Assembly: GCF_000146165.2 (NCBI RefSeq)
Contig: NC_004347.2
Location: 310,001 to 374,000 of the forward strand
DNA from: Shewanella oneidensis MR-1
GTDB lineage: Bacteria; Pseudomonadota; Gammaproteobacteria; Enterobacterales; Shewanellaceae
Direction of reading: 5' to 3'
Length of the DNA stretch: 64,000 bases
In this document: piece after piece, positions 43,751-52,345 of the stretch
Position numbering within the stretch: position 1 is the first letter of the stretch
How the letters are laid out: every line of letters starts with the position of its first letter
The notes under the pieces: generated by a model
Seen by the model: the letters and a program-made list of their open reading frames with translations, nothing else
What the model was told of the DNA's origin: nothing
Databases searched by the model: none
Made by a program: the position numbers and the translations under genes

Positions 43751-44692
43751 CTAGTGTGCTTGAGTGCGCGCGCTGGTGGCGCTATCCGTTAGTTGTTGAT
43801 GTTGCGCTAAAAGTTCGGTGATTTGCTCATCTTTTTCCGCCCAAACTTGGTTTAACCAACGTTGGAAATCGACGCGATATTCCGATTCTGAAAAATAGCG
43901 CGTGGCATCGACCTGAGGTACTGGCAGAGCGCGTACGCGAACGATAATCTTGCGTACTTTGCCGTTCATTACCCCAAATAACACATCGTCTGGCGCATCC
44001 GGATACACTAACGTCACATCCAGTAGGTTGGTAAATTGCTCACCCATGGCGGAAAGTGTAAAGGCAATACCACCTGCTTTAGGCCGAAGCAAATGACGGT
44101 AAGGCGAATCTTGGCGCTGGCGTTTATCTTCGGTAAAGCGGCTACCCTCAACATAGTTGATAATTGATGTGGGCATATTTTTAAACTTTTCGCAGGCACG
44201 GCGAGTGGTGGCTAAATCTTTACCCTTAAGTTTTGGATTTTTCTTGAGTTTTGCCGGGCTGGTTCTGTCCATAAACGGCATGTCGAGCGCCCAGCAACCT
44301 AGGCCCATAATAGGCACATAAATCAGCTCTTTCTTGAGGAAGAATTTCAGCATGGGGATATGGTTACGCAGTAGGTAAGTCTGCGCTGCAATATCAAAGC
44401 CACTGAGGTGGTTACTGATCAGCAAGTACCAACTGTTTTGATTCAGTGATTCAAGTCCTTCAACATCCCATTCGATTTTGGCAATTAAATACAAAATACC
44501 GCCATTGCAGGTCGCCCACGCCCACATAAACCGGTTCATTAACGCCGTGACGGCATTACGCGCGCTTTGAACTGGCATCAACATTTTCACCAAACCACCA
44601 AGGCAGACCAAACTTCCCCAAAGGGCAGTATTGATGATCAGCAAGCTCAGGCTGAGCATAAACAGCACTGGACCGGGGAGAAAATTCAACAT
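43751..44692 (-). CDS. PlsC-family acyltransferase (YihG-like), copy 2
   Basis: 313 aa with one or two N-terminal membrane helices. Acyltransferase motifs in order: SNHLSGFDI (HxxxxD), LKKELIYVPIMGLGCWALD, and NYVEGSRFTEDK in the place of the FPEGTR motif. The protein ends in a charged tail. Members transfer acyl chains to lysophospholipids or related lipids at the inner membrane; YihG-like proteins are reported to be lysophosphatidic acid acyltransferase homologues affecting membrane composition. It starts eight bases after the stop of a paralogue, an evident tandem duplication. Confidence 0.88.
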   Translation of the reverse strand: MLNFLPGPVLFMLSLSLLIINTALWGSLVCLGGLVKMLMPVQSARNAVTALMNRFMWAWATCNGGILYLIAKIEWDVEGLESLNQNSWYLLISNHLSGFDIAAQTYLLRNHIPMLKFFLKKELIYVPIMGLGCWALDMPFMDRTSPAKLKKNPKLKGKDLATTRRACEKFKNMPTSIINYVEGSRFTEDKRQRQDSPYRHLLRPKAGGIAFTLSAMGEQFTNLLDVTLVYPDAPDDVLFGVMNGKVRKIIVRVRALPVPQVDATRYFSESEYRVDFQRWLNQVWAEKDEQITELLAQHQQLTDSATSARTQAH

Positions 44693-44699
44693 AGGAGTG

Positions 44700-45602
44700 T
44701 TACCTTACTTCTTTGTCTGCTTGGCTAGCGAGTTGGCTAATCACTTGATCTTTAGCGAGCCACAGTTCGTTCAATTGTTCTTGGAAGCTAATTTTAAAAT
44801 CGCGATCATTCATATAATCGCCACGCATATCTGGCGAAATATCCGTCACTGTTATGTGTACTTTAACCTTTGGCAGCTTGCCTGTCAGGTAGTCCCAATA
44901 GCTTGGTGTGATATCTGGGTAGTAAATCGTGACATCGACTAATTTGTGGATTTGCTCTCCCATGGCTGATAGCGCAAAGGCCATACCGCCCGCTTTGGGC
45001 TTTAACAGATGTTGGAACTGTGAGTTTTGCTTTGTATGTTTGGCCTTGGTAAAGCGTGTTCCTTCGACAAAGTTCATCACGCTCACGGGCTTAGTTTTAA
45101 ACTTTGCGCAGGCTTTACGGGTGATTTCGATATCCTTGCCTTTGAGTTTCGGATTCTTTTTGAGCTGTGCCGTGCTATAGCGGCGCATAAAGGGGAAATC
45201 TAATGCCCACCATGCTAGCCCTAACACGGGCACATAAATCAGTTCTTGTTTAAGAAAGAATTTCAAAAATGGGATACGGCGATTAAATACGCGCTGCAGG
45301 ATCAAAATATCCACCCAAGACTGATGATTCGCAATCACCATATACCATTCTTTGGTGGAGAATTGGGTCTCGCCCGACAGCTCAATTTGCACTGGGTGCA
45401 GCACACGTTCAATCACCCCATTGACGCTTATCCAAGCGCTGGCACAAAAGTCGAGAAAATAGCTCGTCGCCGTTCTTAGCGAAGGCAAAGGAATAAGTTT
45501 AATGAAGCTGCCAAGAACAATGGGTACAACCCAAAACAGCGTATTCACGACATAGCCTAAGAAAGCTATGCACCCTTTTAATTGTGAAAACAAGGTCCCC
45601 AT
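44700..45602 (-). CDS. PlsC-family acyltransferase (YihG-like), copy 1
   Basis: 300 aa, paralogous to the next gene throughout: ANHQSWVDI supplies HxxxxD, LKQELIYVPVLGLAWWALDFPFMRR matches the partner, and NFVEGTRFTKAK is the EGTR motif, here closer to the consensus. AGGAGG stands at ideal distance before ATG 45602. Both copies keep the catalytic residues, so both should be active; they may differ in acyl-chain preference. It is first in the two-gene unit. Confidence 0.9.
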   Translation of the reverse strand: MGTLFSQLKGCIAFLGYVVNTLFWVVPIVLGSFIKLIPLPSLRTATSYFLDFCASAWISVNGVIERVLHPVQIELSGETQFSTKEWYMVIANHQSWVDILILQRVFNRRIPFLKFFLKQELIYVPVLGLAWWALDFPFMRRYSTAQLKKNPKLKGKDIEITRKACAKFKTKPVSVMNFVEGTRFTKAKHTKQNSQFQHLLKPKAGGMAFALSAMGEQIHKLVDVTIYYPDITPSYWDYLTGKLPKVKVHITVTDISPDMRGDYMNDRDFKISFQEQLNELWLAKDQVISQLASQADKEVR

Positions 45603-45702
45603 TCGTGCCTCCTGATAAAAATTGGAGGCCTATGTTACTCGGTGTCGGCGTTTGGCTCAATCTTACAGCAGCTGGTTGGGGCATTTGTTAACATTTCGAG
45701 CC

Positions 45703-47229
45703 TCAATACTGTTGGGATAAACGGGCCAATAATTTATCCATAGCCCGATATCCCAAGGCTTGGGCTAGGTGACGCCTTTCGGTATTGGGGGCCTGCTCAA
45801 GGTCGGCAATGGTGCGGGCGACCCGTTGAATACGATGGAAGCTGCGCACGGATAACCCGAGTTTGACGACACTTTGTTCTAAAAAACTCAGATCGGTATC
45901 AGTGAGGCCACTAAATTGCTTAAGCTGTTTGCCTGATAGTTCACTGTTTAGTACGCCAGCTCTGGCGAGTTGAATATCGCGGGCGCATTTCACTCGTTTG
46001 GCGATTTGATGGCTGGTTTCGCCTTGCGCCGACTGTTGCGTTAGGGTGCCTGCGGGGAGTTTAGGGACTTCGATAGTGAGATCAAATCTATCTATAAACG
46101 GGCCAGAGAGTCTGGCGAGATAGCGCTGGATTTGGTCTGGCGTTGCCCGATTGGGGCCGTCGATATCGCCGCTCGGGCTGGGGTTCATGGCGGCGATCAA
46201 TTGAAAGCGGCTTAAGAAGGTCAGTTTTGCCGCCGCGCGGGAGATCACCACTTCACCTGTCTCCATAGGTTCACGCAGACAGTCGAGCACTTTACGAGGA
46301 AATTCAGCAACCTCATCCAAAAATAATACTCCGCGATGGGCCAGCGAAATTTCGCCAGGCTTAGGAATGCTGCCGCCACCGACTAAGGAAATAGAGGAGC
46401 AAGTATGGTGCGGCGCACGAAATGGCCGCTTAAGAAAATCCTGCGGTTTGATATTGATGCCCGCGACGGAATGAATTGCAGCCACTTCTAAGGCTTCTTC
46501 ATAATTGAGTGCAGGTAATAGTGCCATCATGCGGCTGGCTAACATGGTTTTCCCCGTGCCGGGTGGGCCTAGCATCAATAGGTTATGGTTGCCTGCGGCG
46601 GCGATCTCAAGTGCTTGTTTAGCTTGGTATTGACCTATCACCTCGCTAAGGCAAGGTGTGGATTCCACTGGCTCATTCGAGATCCACTCGAGTTGCTGCT
46701 CCAGCATGGGGAGTGGCGCTTGTCCATGGAGAAACGCCGCTAAACTTTGCAAATGGGAGCCAAAGTAGACCTTAGGGTAACCAACTAACTCAGCGTCGTG
46801 GCGATTCTCAAGCGGCAGAATTAACTGATTATTTTGGCGTTTAGCCGCAATGATTGCTGGTAGTAATCCTTGGCAGTAGCGGATTTGCCCTGAGAGGGCA
46901 AGTTCGCCAACAAATTCGGTATCCTTAAGGCTCGTGGCGGGGATTTGCTCTGAAGCGGCTAGAATGCCGATGGCGATAGGTAAATCGTAACGGCCACCTT
47001 GCTTGGGTAAATCCGCAGGGGCGAGGTTGACGGTTATTCGCCGCATCGGAAACTCGAATCCTGCATTGATCAAGGCGCTGCGCACCCGCTCGCGGGCTTC
47101 TTTAACTGAAGCTTCTGGCAAACCCACCAGATTAAAAGCCGGCAGGCCATTACTGAGATGGACTTCAACCGTGACTTCGGGCGCTTCAACACCACAACTG
47201 GCTCGGGTATGCACGCAGGCTATCGCCAT
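45703..47229 (-). CDS. yifB: YifB/ComM Mg-chelatase-like AAA+ ATPase
   Basis: 508 aa from ATG 47229 (AAGGAT upstream; the TTG at 47235 is less likely). An N-terminal Lon-substrate-like domain (GLPEASVKEARERVRSAL, PADLPKQGGRYDLPIAIG) precedes an AAA+ core with Walker A MLGPPGTGKTMLASR, then RAPHHTCSSISLVGGG, the Walker B LFLDEVAEF and the C-terminal RSFHRIQRVARTIADL. The E. coli homologue is YifB. In naturally competent bacteria the orthologue ComM is a branch-migration helicase that promotes integration of divergent DNA. Single gene, divergent from the DUF1963 gene. Confidence 0.94.
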   Translation of the reverse strand: MAIACVHTRASCGVEAPEVTVEVHLSNGLPAFNLVGLPEASVKEARERVRSALINAGFEFPMRRITVNLAPADLPKQGGRYDLPIAIGILAASEQIPATSLKDTEFVGELALSGQIRYCQGLLPAIIAAKRQNNQLILPLENRHDAELVGYPKVYFGSHLQSLAAFLHGQAPLPMLEQQLEWISNEPVESTPCLSEVIGQYQAKQALEIAAAGNHNLLMLGPPGTGKTMLASRMMALLPALNYEEALEVAAIHSVAGINIKPQDFLKRPFRAPHHTCSSISLVGGGSIPKPGEISLAHRGVLFLDEVAEFPRKVLDCLREPMETGEVVISRAAAKLTFLSRFQLIAAMNPSPSGDIDGPNRATPDQIQRYLARLSGPFIDRFDLTIEVPKLPAGTLTQQSAQGETSHQIAKRVKCARDIQLARAGVLNSELSGKQLKQFSGLTDTDLSFLEQSVVKLGLSVRSFHRIQRVARTIADLEQAPNTERRHLAQALGYRAMDKLLARLSQQY

Positions 47230-47445
47230 AAACAAATCCTTTTGTTGATCTTTTTAGCTGAATTTTAGTGTAGCAGTAATTAACGCAAGGGGTTTCTTAT
47301 CGCCTAGGTCGTTGCTTGCCTCGTAAGCAAACCCTTTACTCTGACTTTGCAGTTACTGTGATAGCTTTGGCAATTTGCCTTATTGGACGATAGCAAATAG
47401 TTGATAGAAATGATAAAAAGCAAACATTGGAGTCGTGAGGTAAAT

Positions 47446-48561
47446 ATGGATATGTTGTTAGCAGAAAATTCTCCCATTCGTCAGCAGCTGCTAGAGCAAA
47501 AGCTGGCGCAGTTTAAAGACCCGCATCTTGCCCATACGCTATCGGCATTTATTCGCAGTAGTGTCGATCTCTATCCCTGTGCAATCGAAGATTATGCTCA
47601 GTTAGGCAATAGTCGGCTGGGTGGTTTACCGGATTTGCCTGTGGGAATGGATTACCCTGTCACTCTGGTCGGGCGGGAGGCGATGCTTGATGTTTACGCT
47701 GAGGAATTCGACCGTGAACATATCATTGATTGTTGGCGGGAAGATTGGGCTGAAGAGGATTACCATTGGGACGAGGCCGCGCAAGCCTTTCACGTTCCAA
47801 TGCAATTTATCGGGCAACTCAATTGTGGTGAGCTGAAGGAGTTACAATCCTACTTGCCCCGAGAGGGGCTGTTACTGTTCTTTTTGGAGCAGTGGCGTTT
47901 TTCGGGAGTGCTTAGAGGTCACGTTTATTACGTTACTGAGGGACAGAAACTTAACCCAGGACAAGCTATGCCCGCGCTTAAGTTTGACGGTGATATGTGT
48001 GAAATCTATGAGACTGCTTATCAACTTCAAGGGGTTGCAAGCATTAAGACGATTAGCTCTCACATGATTAGTCGTCAAAACCCGCATTTATTGCGGTTAG
48101 CCGAGGCGCGTTTACATGCGTTACCTCAGTCGCAGCAAGCGAGGGTGATGGAAGCCATCGAGGATGAGGATTATGACGGGGCACCTGAGTGGCAGGATCA
48201 GTTTTACTTGCCAGACAAAGTGAAAATGAGCCATCTGGGGTTGATCCCCGGTCAGATTGTCACTCAAGCACAATGGGCAGCCTTAGCCGATAAACAGTTA
48301 TCCTGCTGGCAGAAATTGATCACCCCCGAACAGCCGCTGCCCTATTATGATGGGTTTGCCAGCATTAACGACTATGGTTTTAGTCAGCATGAAGCCCCCG
48401 AATTTCATGCCGCTTCTGCGTTAGGTGGCAATGCTGAAGATTATCTGGTGTTGCTTAAAGTCCGTCACAGTGAGCTGAATAATGAATTGAATTATATTAT
48501 CCACCGGGACGATTTAGCGTTAGGAAAATTCGATCGCATTTACTGCATTTATGATTATTAG
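47446..48561 (+). CDS. DUF1963 (YwqG-like) cytoplasmic protein
   Basis: 371 aa from ATG 47446, which has GAGG five bases upstream; the frame begins at TTG 47401 without one. The DUF1963 family is recognisable from LGGLPDLPVGMDYPV, PMQFIGQLNCGEL and LPREGLLLFFLEQ, and at the end DDLALGKFDRIYCIYDY, where the family normally reads W-x-D-xG-x-x-F. An extra N-terminal segment of about 40 residues precedes the domain. Function is unknown; members are cytosolic and often neighbours of stress or polymorphic-toxin genes, which is not the case here. Single gene between divergent yifB and the convergent two-component pair. Confidence 0.8.
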   Translation: MDMLLAENSPIRQQLLEQKLAQFKDPHLAHTLSAFIRSSVDLYPCAIEDYAQLGNSRLGGLPDLPVGMDYPVTLVGREAMLDVYAEEFDREHIIDCWREDWAEEDYHWDEAAQAFHVPMQFIGQLNCGELKELQSYLPREGLLLFFLEQWRFSGVLRGHVYYVTEGQKLNPGQAMPALKFDGDMCEIYETAYQLQGVASIKTISSHMISRQNPHLLRLAEARLHALPQSQQARVMEAIEDEDYDGAPEWQDQFYLPDKVKMSHLGLIPGQIVTQAQWAALADKQLSCWQKLITPEQPLPYYDGFASINDYGFSQHEAPEFHAASALGGNAEDYLVLLKVRHSELNNELNYIIHRDDLALGKFDRIYCIYDY

Positions 48562-48577
48562 TTCATTGAAAGGTTGG

Positions 48578-49174
48578 CTACAGCCAACCCTTTTGCTTTG
48601 CGATGCGGGCAGCATCGATTCGGTTGCTCGCATTGAGTTTGGCGATGGCCTCGGATAGATAGTTACGAACAGTGCCTTCGGCAATAAAGAGCATGTCGGC
48701 AATTTCGGCGGTGGATTTGCCTTCGCTGGCAAACCGTAAGGCGCGGCGTTCTTTATCATTGAGGGGGTCGATATCACCAATTGCCATCATGGCAAGCTCA
48801 GGATCGATGACGCGTTTACCCGCCATCACTTGTTGAATTGAACTGACTAGGGTTTCTGAGGGCGCATCTTTTAGCAAAAATCCACCGACACCCGCTTCGA
48901 TAGCGCGTTTAATGTAACCCGCGCGGCCAAAAGTCGTGATCACCACCACTTTGGTTTGGCTGTGCTGCTCCTTTAGCCAAGCGGCTAGCTCCAAACCTGT
49001 TCGTCCCGGCATTTCAATATCCGTCAGTAACAGGTCAAAATGCTGTTGTTTGAGAAGGGTTAATGCTTCGTCGCCATCGCTGGCTTGGGTAATGGTAAAA
49101 CCGCCAGCAAGGGTTAACAGTGCCGCCAGTGCGCCGCGCACCATGGCTTGATCTTCCGCCAATAGAATCTTCAT
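48578..49174 (-). CDS. NarL/DesR-type response regulator
   Basis: 198 aa. The receiver domain shows KILLAEDQAMVRGALAALL, the phospho-acceptor region LLLTDIEMPGRTGLE (aspartate near 54), VVVITTFGRAGYIKRAI and the lysine in GFLLKDAPSE. The C-terminal LuxR-type helix-turn-helix is DKERRALRFASEGKSTAEIADML, then EGTVRNYLSEAI. Its ATG shares its A with the TAA of the kinase gene, so the two are translationally coupled. It resembles DesR, which controls membrane lipid desaturation, but the target genes here are unknown. Confidence 0.93.
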   Translation of the reverse strand: MKILLAEDQAMVRGALAALLTLAGGFTITQASDGDEALTLLKQQHFDLLLTDIEMPGRTGLELAAWLKEQHSQTKVVVITTFGRAGYIKRAIEAGVGGFLLKDAPSETLVSSIQQVMAGKRVIDPELAMMAIGDIDPLNDKERRALRFASEGKSTAEIADMLFIAEGTVRNYLSEAIAKLNASNRIDAARIAKQKGWL

Positions 49175-50253
49175 TAAACTGTTGCTCCCTGCAAAGGTAG
49201 ACTGACGGTAAAGGCGTATCCCTGCTCAAGATTATAACTGAAATGACCTCCGAGGCTATCGAGACGCTCACGGATCCCCGTTAGGCCATTGCCTTCGATA
49301 AAGGGGCTTGCTGAGGCATTATCTTTGACTTCAACGAAGAGCGTATTTTCTTGCTCGCGAAACGTGATACTGCATTGGCTGGCGCTGCTGTGGCGCAGAA
49401 TATTATTCACAAGCTCGGTTAAAATGAGTCCTAGCTGGCTTTCTGCTCTGGCGGGCAGTTTTGGTAATTCTCCAATCAGCTCAACGTAGATGCCTTTATC
49501 CCGGAGTGAGTGACATAGCTGAGTGATGCAGCTGGCCAGCCCCTTATGTTTATAGTCACAAACCGTGTGCCTGATTTGGCTCAAGCTTTCCCGGGCGATT
49601 TGTCCTAGCTCTTGCAGTTGAGTCGTTGCAAGTTGATATTCTTGTTTCGCCAGTAGTTTTTCGGCCAATTCAGCCTTTAGAGCAATCGATGACAAACTGT
49701 GCCCCATAATATCGTGCAAGTCTCTGGCGATACGCTCCCGTTCAACCATAGTGGCTAAAGTGCTGATCTCCTGAGCACTTTGTTGCTCCTTCAGTTTGTG
49801 GTGGTAACGTCTTCGTTCCGCCACGCCTAACATGCCAACACCTAACACTAATAATGTTCCATAGAGTGGAAAATACAGATTGTTAAATTGATTCAAATAG
49901 TTGAGTAAGAATAACAAAACTACGACACCAAACCAGCAAAACACGCTGACTCTAATGGGATAGAAGAAACCAATAAAGAAGCTTGCAAAGGTAAAAAGCG
50001 ATATGGACCCTGGATTGATTGGGGTGACCACGGTGGCCAAGACTAGCATGGCGATAATCGGCCGATAGGCGCTACGAAAATTACAGCGGTAGGTCCAAAA
50101 ATAGCAGTAAATAAAGGGAACCAGTACAGCTAAGATTAATATGATTTGCCAGCTAGAATAAGGCGTAATAAACAGCGGGATCAGATAAAACACGAGGTTT
50201 ATCAGATAGACCCATGCGAGCTTTTGTTCCAATTGTAGGGGGGTGTTTGTCAT
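49174..50253 (-). CDS. DesK/LiaS-type sensor histidine kinase
   Basis: 359 aa from ATG 50253; the frame extends to TTG 50316 without good support. Five or so membrane helices (about 15-150) form the sensing part. The HisKA_3 dimerisation motif is RIARDLHDIMGHSLSSIALK, with the phospho-accepting histidine. A HATPase domain follows (LGLILTELVNNILRHSSAS, NGLTGIRERLDSLGG). It phosphorylates the overlapping response regulator gene product. The layout matches DesK-DesR, suggesting a membrane-state or antibiotic-stress signal; which one cannot be read from the sequence. Confidence 0.92.
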   Translation of the reverse strand: MTNTPLQLEQKLAWVYLINLVFYLIPLFITPYSSWQIILILAVLVPFIYCYFWTYRCNFRSAYRPIIAMLVLATVVTPINPGSISLFTFASFFIGFFYPIRVSVFCWFGVVVLLFLLNYLNQFNNLYFPLYGTLLVLGVGMLGVAERRRYHHKLKEQQSAQEISTLATMVERERIARDLHDIMGHSLSSIALKAELAEKLLAKQEYQLATTQLQELGQIARESLSQIRHTVCDYKHKGLASCITQLCHSLRDKGIYVELIGELPKLPARAESQLGLILTELVNNILRHSSASQCSITFREQENTLFVEVKDNASASPFIEGNGLTGIRERLDSLGGHFSYNLEQGYAFTVSLPLQGATV

Positions 50254-50340
50254 ATCGCTTCGCCTTAGATCCTTTTGTGGCTGCTGATAGCGGGATTGGC
50301 AGCAAAATTGTGCCAATCCGCTGTTCAGGTCGCTTCGCGG

Positions 50341-51039
50341 TTATTTTGCACTTATTTGCTGATTTTGTTGAAGTAAAAACTTAGCCCAGCCGTAATTTTT
50401 ATCAAGACTCAATGCCTGTTGCCAATCTTCCATCGCGCCTTGGGTATCACCCAATTCCTGCTTGGCAAGTCCACGCCAAGTGTAAGCCTCTGCCTCACCC
50501 CAGCAAATAGTGTCACAGGGCTGGGCAAAGTGCTCAATAGCGGTACTGGCAAGTGTTTTAGCATTTTGCATGCTGCCACCAAACATGGCGGGAGTGTTAT
50601 AGGCGGCAATTGCCTTAATTAATGCAACGCGAGGATTTTGTGGCTCGAGTTGTTCGGCGCTGGCAATGGCTTTGGCAGATTTGATACCCAGTATTGCACC
50701 TTTGCTATTGTCTAAAGCGATTTGCATGCTATAAACGGATGATAATAACGCCAGTGATTCGGCATTTTCCTGGCTGCTGGTTAAGGTTTCAAGGCTGGTT
50801 TGCGCAGAAGTTAAGGCACTATTTGCCAAGGCTTTTTGCCCCATTACATTGGCAGAAATGGCTAAACGGTAATTGGCGTAGGCGCTATCATAGTCCTGAC
50901 TAACAGTGCTGAGTTGTTGTAATTTATCGAGACCCAGCGTATTGGCCGCGTTATCTATCGCTGTGATATTCATGCTCGATGCGGCGACAACCGATGTGCA
51001 AGCGAGTGCAAGGCTTGAGAGGAGTAATAGTGTTTTCAT
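50341..51039 (-). CDS. Periplasmic TPR-like protein upstream of the sensor kinase
   Basis: 232 aa. A signal peptide (LLLLSSLALACTSVVAA) is followed by all-helical repeats resembling TPR motifs: YDSAYANYRLAISANVMGQKALANSAL near the start in its YDSAYANYRLAISANV part, and AYTWRGLAKQELGDTQGAMEDW with ALSLDKNYGWAKFLL at the end. Two cysteines (QPCDTICWG) may form a disulfide. The kinase frame begins 25 bases downstream on the same strand, so the three genes probably form an operon, and this protein may be a partner of the sensor. That is inference. Confidence 0.72.
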   Translation of the reverse strand: MKTLLLLSSLALACTSVVAASSMNITAIDNAANTLGLDKLQQLSTVSQDYDSAYANYRLAISANVMGQKALANSALTSAQTSLETLTSSQENAESLALLSSVYSMQIALDNSKGAILGIKSAKAIASAEQLEPQNPRVALIKAIAAYNTPAMFGGSMQNAKTLASTAIEHFAQPCDTICWGEAEAYTWRGLAKQELGDTQGAMEDWQQALSLDKNYGWAKFLLQQNQQISAK

Positions 51040-51170
51040 GGTATTTCCTTATTGAAGAGATAGCCCATTGCTTGGGTACGGCTTCATTATCAGAAATCCC
51101 TCGACACGATTGCAGACACAAAGGTCATCAATTAGGCATGACAAATGTCATTCCTTAACGGCTAAATAGC

Positions 51171-51197
51171 AAAACACCGGAGTGGCTCCGGTGTTTT
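51171..51197 (-). terminator. Intrinsic terminator of the CaCA antiporter gene
   Basis: AAAACACCGGA (51171-51181) and TCCGGTGTTTT (51187-51197) form an 11-bp stem with a five-base loop. T residues end it on either strand. It lies just beyond the antiporter stop. Confidence 0.88.
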
Positions 51198-51224
51198 AGT
51201 AAGCTTAGGTGAACGCTTAAATCG

Positions 51225-52175
51225 TTAGACTACTGCTTGGGTACTGGCTTGGTTAACGAGGTAAATCAAATAGCCAAGATAGGCTATAAGCAGCGTGGCA
51301 CCTTCACGGCGGCCAATACGTAGTCCTGTCCAAGCAAAAGGTAAAATGACCACGGCAAAGGCGAGCATTACGATAAAGTCTAAGGATTGGAAACCAAGAC
51401 CCGACACGGGATAAACAATGGCGGTTACCCCAAGAATACCTAATATATTAAATATGTTAGATCCCACAATATTGCCTATTGCAATATCACTTTGGCCTTT
51501 GAGTGCCGCTAAAACTGAAGTCACTAATTCAGGCATACTTGTACCAATAGCGACAATAGTAAGTCCGATAATGATTTCACTTACGCCAAAGACTTTTGCT
51601 AAATCAACCGCACCATTCACAAATAGAATTCCTCCGCCGACAAGCATGCTGATACCGACAGCAATGAATAGCAGCGATAATAAGGGATTCTTGGGGCCTT
51701 CTTCGATAACCTCACCATCAGCATCGTTAGTGTTTTTAGCGCTGAAATAGCTGAAAACTAAGTAGCCCAGCATGAATGATAATAAAATCACCCCATCAAT
51801 CAGGCTGAGTTCGCCATCTAACAGCAAACCCCAAAACAGCATAGATGCCAAGATCATGATAGGAATATCACGCTTAACCATTTCTGATTTGACTTCGATA
51901 GGGCGTATTAACGCGGTGATCCCGAGGATCAGGCCAATGTTGACAATGTTGGAGCCAATGACATTCCCAAGTGCGATACCGCTGTTGCCTGCTAGTGCCG
52001 CTTTAACGCTGACCGCAAGCTCCGGAGCGCTGGTGCCAAAGGCGACAATGGTTAAGCCAATCACTAGGGGAGTTATGCCTAAACGCAGCGCAATTGTGGT
52101 TGCTCCGCGAACTAAGGCTTCTGCGCCTAAGGTTAAAATAAGAAAGCCGCCGATAATTGAAAGTGCAATAAGCAT
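51225..52175 (-). CDS. CaCA-superfamily calcium/sodium antiporter (YrbG-like)
   Basis: 316 aa with ten membrane helices in two inverted halves. Each half carries the alpha-repeat signature: GLTIVAFGTSAPELAVSV with GNVIGSNIVNIGLILG, and GLTIVAIGTSMPELVTSV with GNIVGSNIFNILGILG. The acidic linker between halves (NDADGEVIEEGP) is on the cytosolic side. It should exchange calcium for sodium or protons at the inner membrane. The length is normal for the bacterial K+-independent group (E. coli YrbG is 325 aa). Single gene with its own terminator. Confidence 0.93.
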   Translation of the reverse strand: MLIALSIIGGFLILTLGAEALVRGATTIALRLGITPLVIGLTIVAFGTSAPELAVSVKAALAGNSGIALGNVIGSNIVNIGLILGITALIRPIEVKSEMVKRDIPIMILASMLFWGLLLDGELSLIDGVILLSFMLGYLVFSYFSAKNTNDADGEVIEEGPKNPLLSLLFIAVGISMLVGGGILFVNGAVDLAKVFGVSEIIIGLTIVAIGTSMPELVTSVLAALKGQSDIAIGNIVGSNIFNILGILGVTAIVYPVSGLGFQSLDFIVMLAFAVVILPFAWTGLRIGRREGATLLIAYLGYLIYLVNQASTQAVV

Positions 52176-52286
52176 TTTGGACTCTGTTAAACCTGATTGA
52201 GTGAATTGATTTTAAGGTGTTTCACCTTAAGTTGGCAGGCACACATGATACTTGTGTTTAACCTGTTTTGACAGAATATGTCATAA

Positions 52287-52311
52287 AAAGCACACCTAAA
52301 AGGTGTGCTTT
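52287..52311 (-). terminator. Intrinsic terminator of the acyl-CoA synthetase gene
   Basis: AAAGCACACC (52287-52296) and GGTGTGCTTT (52302-52311) form a 10-bp stem with a five-base loop, followed on the minus strand by TTATGAC. The T tract is short (five with the stem). Confidence 0.7.
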
Positions 52312-52345
52312 AGTTACTTTGATAAAAGCTTAGGGTTTTGAGCAA